Of a DNA stretch of 64,000 nt, positions 60,208 through 64,000 are shown piece by piece. The stretch's first letter is position 1, and the number at the start of each line of letters is the position of its first letter. The notes below the pieces were generated by a model, which ran no database searches, had not been told where the DNA came from, and saw only the letters and a list, made by a program, of their open reading frames with translations. This DNA is from Halalkalibacter sp. APA_J-10(15) (GTDB taxonomy: Bacteria > Bacillota > Bacilli > Bacillales > Bacillaceae_D): positions 44,009 to 108,008 of the forward strand of contig NZ_JALKEV010000019.1 of the NCBI RefSeq assembly GCF_023017105.1, given 5' to 3'. A program made the translations under genes and the position numbers.

Positions 60208-61080
60208 TTAAACGGTATTCTTTTTAAAACGATGAGTAGGACTTCCTTGGATGTTGGTTTTTATGCGGAATAAGCCCCCGGCGTGTTCATATTGCTCATC
60301 ATTCATTCTTGCTGTTGTAATGTAAAGGTCCGTTAAATCCTGCCCTCCAAAGACACAGGATGTCACATTTAATGCAGGGATAGGTATATCAAGTAAATGT
60401 TCACCACTTGTTGGATTCCACCTCGAAATCTTTGCCCCTCCCCAATGAGCAATCCAAAGCATACCTTCTTGATCGATCGTCATTCCATCTGGTGATCCAG
60501 TGCTTTTTTCAATTGTAATGATTTCGGTTTGATTAGTGACTTGACCATTCGTGATGTCGTAGTTAAATCGTACAACCCTTTGTGTAGGTGTATCAATATA
60601 ATACATATATTGATTGTCTGGTGACCATGCAAGTCCGTTTGAAATACTTATATAGTCAAGTTTCTTGGTGCTGGATAAATTAGGTTCTAAGCAATAGAGG
60701 GCTCCTTTTTCTTTGTGTCCTTTCAGACTCATCGTTCCAGCCCAAAAGCGGCCAGCGGGATCGCATTTTCCATCATTAAAGCGGTTCTCGTTTATTCCTT
60801 CTTCCGGATTGGAGATGAATTCTGTCGTATTTGCTTCACTATTATAAAAATAAAAGCCTGATTCTAAAGCTGTAATAAGCCCTCCGGATTCGTTAGGTGC
60901 AACTGCACCGACCATTTGTCCAAGCTGAAGCGTCTTCTGATGATGGTTAGAAGGGGCATAGATGAAGCATTTTTTCTCGATAATATCTACCCAATAGAGA
61001 ACTTGAAGTTTCTCGTCCCAGCTAGGAGATTCCCCGAGTGTTGCTTTTGCATCTATGATAAGTTCTGCTGTTTCTATCAT
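60208..61080 (-). CDS. SMP-30/gluconolactonase-family lactonase
   Basis: A 290-residue six-bladed beta-propeller protein. The metal-binding residues of the SMP-30/regucalcin family are recognisable as Glu17 (LGESPSW), Asn148 (SISNGLAWS) and Asp198 (SPDGM), with substrate residues Arg100/Asn102 in ENRFNDGKCDP. It hydrolyses aldonolactones such as gluconolactone using a divalent metal. RBS GAGGAGA precedes ATG 61080. It stands alone. It might act on lactones of sugar acids linked to the uronate genes, but it is far from them. Confidence 0.88.
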   Translation of the reverse strand: MIETAELIIDAKATLGESPSWDEKLQVLYWVDIIEKKCFIYAPSNHHQKTLQLGQMVGAVAPNESGGLITALESGFYFYNSEANTTEFISNPEEGINENRFNDGKCDPAGRFWAGTMSLKGHKEKGALYCLEPNLSSTKKLDYISISNGLAWSPDNQYMYYIDTPTQRVVRFNYDITNGQVTNQTEIITIEKSTGSPDGMTIDQEGMLWIAHWGGAKISRWNPTSGEHLLDIPIPALNVTSCVFGGQDLTDLYITTARMNDEQYEHAGGLFRIKTNIQGSPTHRFKKNTV

Positions 61081-61269
61081 GTCACATCTCTCCTCATTAA
61101 TAATCTATTGTAATTGTATACCTGTTATATATGGAATGAAACGTTTACATTGAAAAATTGCTTAAAAGAAGAGCACTGGCTGCGCTCGTTATGACTTCTT
61201 TATGAGAATGATAGCTCATAGGGAAGTTTTGAAACGGGCCAAGCACAGTGCTTGAAAGAGTAGCGTTTA

Positions 61270-63561
61270 TCATGTTGCTGGCGAGGTTTTGAATTGTTGA
61301 ACGCTTTGTCGCAATTGCTCACTTTGTTTTTTCATTTTTGTCGAAGAGTTTTTCACGACATTGGCAATATCGGTTGAATCGTTAGTCATTGAGTGAATTC
61401 GATCGATCATTTCAAGTAGCTCCTTCATTTCGTCTTGCTGCTTTAAATGGTTCTCGCCCATTTTAGATGTATCTTGACTTACTTGATTTAATTTTTCAAC
61501 AAAATAAGTCGTTTCTTGATGGACGCTTTCGATTTCTTTACCTATGCTTGTGAAGGTAACTGGTAGAGAGTTTAGCTCCTTATATAGTTGATCAAATTTG
61601 CTTGTTACCGTTTCTAATTGATCATGGCTTATCGTTTGAATGATTTCACTATTCTCATCTAAAATTTTAACAATTTCGCTTGTGGCTTTTCTAGATTGAT
61701 CAGCTAAAGTCCGAATTTCCTCTGCGACTACGGCAAAGCCTTGACCGTGCTCGCCAGCTCTTGCTGCTTCAATACGAGCATTTAGTGATAGTAAGTTAAT
61801 CTTTTCGGTTACCGATGAGATAGTTGAAGTGATATTCCCCACCTTCGTTGAAAAGTGTGCAATTTGATTCATTTTTTCTGTGAATGCATCCATCGATTGA
61901 TTGGCTTCTGATTGTGAAGCTGTAATGGTATTGATAAGAGAAGCAATCGTTTGTATTTCCTCTTTAATGGTGGAAACTCTGCTGCCTATTTGCTCCATGT
62001 TGCTAAAGGATTCTTGAATTGTAGCGAGCACTTGCTCATCATTTAGGAGTTCTTTCACTAACTTTTTCTGTTTGTCATTTAAATAGGATTTCGATTGCTC
62101 AATATATCCCTTCTGATCACTAGTTAATAATGAAAGACGTTCGGAGAATTCAATCATTGTATTAGACGTTCGATGGACAAAATGGGAATCGGTCTTAACT
62201 TGATCGACTATCCGATTAAGGCTCGCAACCAATTTATTAAAGGCTTGATGGAGCTCAGCTGTATCTTCATACGGTTCAATAGGTAATGTTTGAGTTAAAT
62301 CTCCTTTTGTAGCGGCTATTTCTTTCATAGCTTGTATCGAATCGAATAAAGCGATATGCTCACCGTGTTCTGATACATTCAAGCCGGCGATCTCTTCTTC
62401 CTTCGTGACTCGCAATGGATAGACTTTATGAACGATCCAATAGAAGAGTATCCCTAAACCGAAGGCCCATACAAAGGCCACAACCACTCCTAATGCTTGT
62501 ACGCCTATTTGATGGAATCGGCTGTCGACTGCTAGAAGCTCTATTTGACCGAAGAAACCAACTGCTAGTGTTCCCCAAGCTCCGGCTACACCGTGAACAG
62601 CAATAGCTCCAATCGCGTCATCGACTTTAAAGAAACGATCAATTAATAAATGAGCCAATACAACGATTAGTCCACCAATAGCCCCGGCTAGCATTGCATA
62701 AAGTGGCGTCATCACATCTACACCGGCAGTAATTGCGACTAACCCCCCTAATAATCCGTTTAAGCAGCTTTCAACGTGAGCCTGTTTATAAATGAACCAT
62801 GAAACTATTAGAGCGATGATTCCTCCAGAAATAGCTGCTAATTGTGTATTCAGGGCAATAATTGCAATGTTACCATCGGCAAACGTAGTAGAGCCTGCGT
62901 TAAACCCCATCCAACCAAACCATAAGATAAAAACACCTATCGTTGCAATGACTGGACTCGCACCTCTAAAGGAAGAGGCAGAACCATCCTTCTTGTATTT
63001 ACCGATTCGCGGACCGATAATAATGGCTGCTGCAAGAGCAACCCACGCCCCGATAGAGTGAACGACAGTTGATCCAGCGAAATCCATAAAGCCTAAGCCC
63101 TCAAGCCAACCTTCTTGTCCATCGATCCAAAGGCTTCCCCATGCCCAGTGACCAAAGATGGGATAAATAAGAATAACGATGAATGCTGTTCCTATTAAAT
63201 AACCAGAGAATTTAACACGTTCAGCAATAGTACCAGAAACGATGGTTGCTGCCGTACCAGCAAAAACAATTTGAAAAAGAAGGAATGACCAGTTCCATGG
63301 ATCTTCTGACATATTATGAAAGAAAAAAGATGATCCTCCTATCCAGCCATTAATACTTTCACCAAACATTAATGGAAATCCGATTAAGCTGAAAATTAAC
63401 GTTGCAAGCATAATATCTGCGATGTTTTTCATTGCAACATTAATAGAGTTTTTTGCTCTTGTTAGACCAGCCTCAAGAGCGGTAAAGCCAGCTTGCATAA
63501 TTAGAACTAATACACTAGCAAGAAAAATCCAGACAAAGTTTAAATGTTCTTGAAGTTCCAT
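61270..63561 (-). CDS. Ammonium transporter fused to a chemotaxis signalling domain (Amt-MCP)
   Basis: A 763-residue fusion. Residues 1-385 are a complete Amt/Mep channel with 11 membrane helices. The pore residues are kept: Asp160, His168 (STVVHSIG), Phe215 (ILWFGWMGF) and His323 ([10 protein letters not shown]), so it should conduct or bind ammonium. After the Amt-like tail ([14 protein letters not shown]) come a HAMP-like segment ([16 protein letters not shown]) and a receptor cytoplasmic domain with the tip [16 protein letters not shown] (about 585). It probably senses ammonium for taxis. ATG 63561 follows AGGGGG; the in-frame start at 63588 lacks an RBS. No PII gene is adjacent. Confidence 0.9.
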   Translation of the reverse strand: MELQEHLNFVWIFLASVLVLIMQAGFTALEAGLTRAKNSINVAMKNIADIMLATLIFSLIGFPLMFGESINGWIGGSSFFFHNMSEDPWNWSFLLFQIVFAGTAATIVSGTIAERVKFSGYLIGTAFIVILIYPIFGHWAWGSLWIDGQEGWLEGLGFMDFAGSTVVHSIGAWVALAAAIIIGPRIGKYKKDGSASSFRGASPVIATIGVFILWFGWMGFNAGSTTFADGNIAIIALNTQLAAISGGIIALIVSWFIYKQAHVESCLNGLLGGLVAITAGVDVMTPLYAMLAGAIGGLIVVLAHLLIDRFFKVDDAIGAIAVHGVAGAWGTLAVGFFGQIELLAVDSRFHQIGVQALGVVVAFVWAFGLGILFYWIVHKVYPLRVTKEEEIAGLNVSEHGEHIALFDSIQAMKEIAATKGDLTQTLPIEPYEDTAELHQAFNKLVASLNRIVDQVKTDSHFVHRTSNTMIEFSERLSLLTSDQKGYIEQSKSYLNDKQKKLVKELLNDEQVLATIQESFSNMEQIGSRVSTIKEEIQTIASLINTITASQSEANQSMDAFTEKMNQIAHFSTKVGNITSTISSVTEKINLLSLNARIEAARAGEHGQGFAVVAEEIRTLADQSRKATSEIVKILDENSEIIQTISHDQLETVTSKFDQLYKELNSLPVTFTSIGKEIESVHQETTYFVEKLNQVSQDTSKMGENHLKQQDEMKELLEMIDRIHSMTNDSTDIANVVKNSSTKMKKQSEQLRQSVQQFKTSPAT

Positions 63562-63735
63562 ATCGATCCCCCTAATTCCAACTAACATATGTCATTTTTA
63601 CTAGATATGAGTTAAAAGAACTACTTACGCGTTAGGTTATATAACATTTATATGGGATGAATGTTATATTTAAGTTGTGAACGATGTTAATAAATCTAAA
63701 CGAGAAAAGAAAGTTTAAAAGAAATAAAATAAATA

Positions 63736-63765
63736 TTGACTAAAGGTGACGAATCATGATATATT
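63736..63765 (+). promoter_or_regulatory. rrn promoter P1
   Basis: TTGACT (63736-63741), an 18-base spacer and TATATT (63760-63765). It is the first of two tandem promoters before the 16S rRNA gene. Confidence 0.6.
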
Positions 63766-63813
63766 ATTTCTCGTTGTCATTCATGACTACATTAAAATAA
63801 TTTAAAAAAATTA

Positions 63814-63842
63814 TTGACATTGTGGTCACTAGTTGATAATAT
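63814..63842 (+). promoter_or_regulatory. rrn promoter P2
   Basis: TTGACA (63814-63819), a 17-base spacer and TAATAT (63837-63842), followed by the typical Bacillus rrn leader TTCCTTGAAAACTGAACAAA. A TTGTTGC-GTGA-GCAACAA hairpin lies in the leader near 63912-63929. Confidence 0.75.
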
Positions 63843-63977
63843 AGAAAAGTCGCAATAAACGACGATGAGTTCCTTGAAAACTGAACAAAAGCCAAGCGAA
63901 AAAGAGACAATTGTTGCGTGAGCAACAAGGAATCTCGTCAATGTTTTATGAAATATATGAGCTAATTCAACTCAACT

Positions 63978-64000
63978 TTTATGGAGAGTTTGATCCTGGC
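63978..64000 (+). rRNA. rrs: 16S ribosomal RNA, first ~23 bases (cut by window end)
   Basis: TTTATGGAGAGTTTGATCC followed by TGGC is the conserved 5' end of Firmicute 16S rRNA (universal 27F site). The gene continues beyond the window. Confidence 0.95.

Noticed and set aside
1-64000. CRISPR arrays, prophage, insertion sequences or tRNA genes
   Set aside because: No regularly spaced direct repeats, integrase or transposase motifs, phage structural genes or tRNA cloverleaf signatures were seen.

Overview
The window looks like chromosomal DNA from a low-GC Gram-positive member of the Bacillaceae, probably an alkaliphile or haloalkaliphile (Alkalihalobacillus/Halalkalibacter-like). The reasons are: GGAGG-type ribosome binding sites; many T-tailed terminators; a Bacillus-type purine riboswitch, cre sites and PhoP/Fur-like boxes; a Staphylococcus/Bacillus-type T7SSb locus; the last bases entering a 16S rRNA gene behind tandem rrn promoters; futalosine-route menaquinone genes, which most Bacillus lack; and strongly acidic extracytoplasmic regions in EsaA, EssB and the transglutaminase protein. 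No phage, insertion sequence or CRISPR array is recognisable.

Layout. 1-4.3 kb is an eroded region: the 3' end of a carbohydrate-active protein, coding debris, a cre site with an aborted start, an intact TetR-DUF3995-FAD monooxygenase cassette behind a palindromic operator, and a deletion scar joining the 3' ends of an SgrR-like regulator and an MFS transporter. 4.3-9.7 kb holds a GltS-type symporter, two small proteins, an exported rhodanese, a fatty-acid/sterol hydroxylase family membrane protein and degenerate intergenic repeats. 9.7-26.2 kb is a complete type VII secretion (T7SSb) locus in S. aureus order (esxA-esaA-essA-esaB-essB-essC), followed by an effector module: two small partner proteins, an LXG-like effector with a glycine-zipper-like C-terminus, a six-helix membrane protein that is a plausible immunity protein, tandem paralogous cytosolic proteins, a lipoprotein and two membrane proteins.

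26.5-33.3 kb contains a dCache chemoreceptor, a Na/Pi cotransporter with a PhoP-like box, and arsD-arsA plus a dual-specificity phosphatase behind an ArsR-like operator, with no arsR or arsB in view. 33.5-39.4 kb is a hexuronate operon (uxaC-uxaA-uxaB) plus a Gfo/Idh/MocA dehydrogenase; both transcription units start at nearly the same palindromic operator. 39.7-45.6 kb contains a second chemoreceptor and then the most unusual block: an OmpR-family regulator whose phosphoacceptor Asp is Glu, a Nif11-like small protein, a LanM-type cyclase domain without a dehydratase, and a 66-residue peptide with a Gly-Gly leader ending. Both the Nif11-like and cyclase genes are preceded by direct repeats with about 11-bp period. 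This is a candidate undescribed RiPP system. A CstR-like repressor and moaB follow.

46-50.7 kb has a probable Fur-controlled ABC exporter linked to mqnB and mqnD, then an NrnB-like nuclease. 50.9-55.2 kb is a MoxR-DUF58-transglutaminase operon. The end carries guaA, a cytochrome P450, a guanine riboswitch with pbuG, an SMP-30 lactonase, an ammonium transporter fused to a chemotaxis signalling domain (Amt-MCP), and the rrn promoters with the first bases of 16S rRNA.
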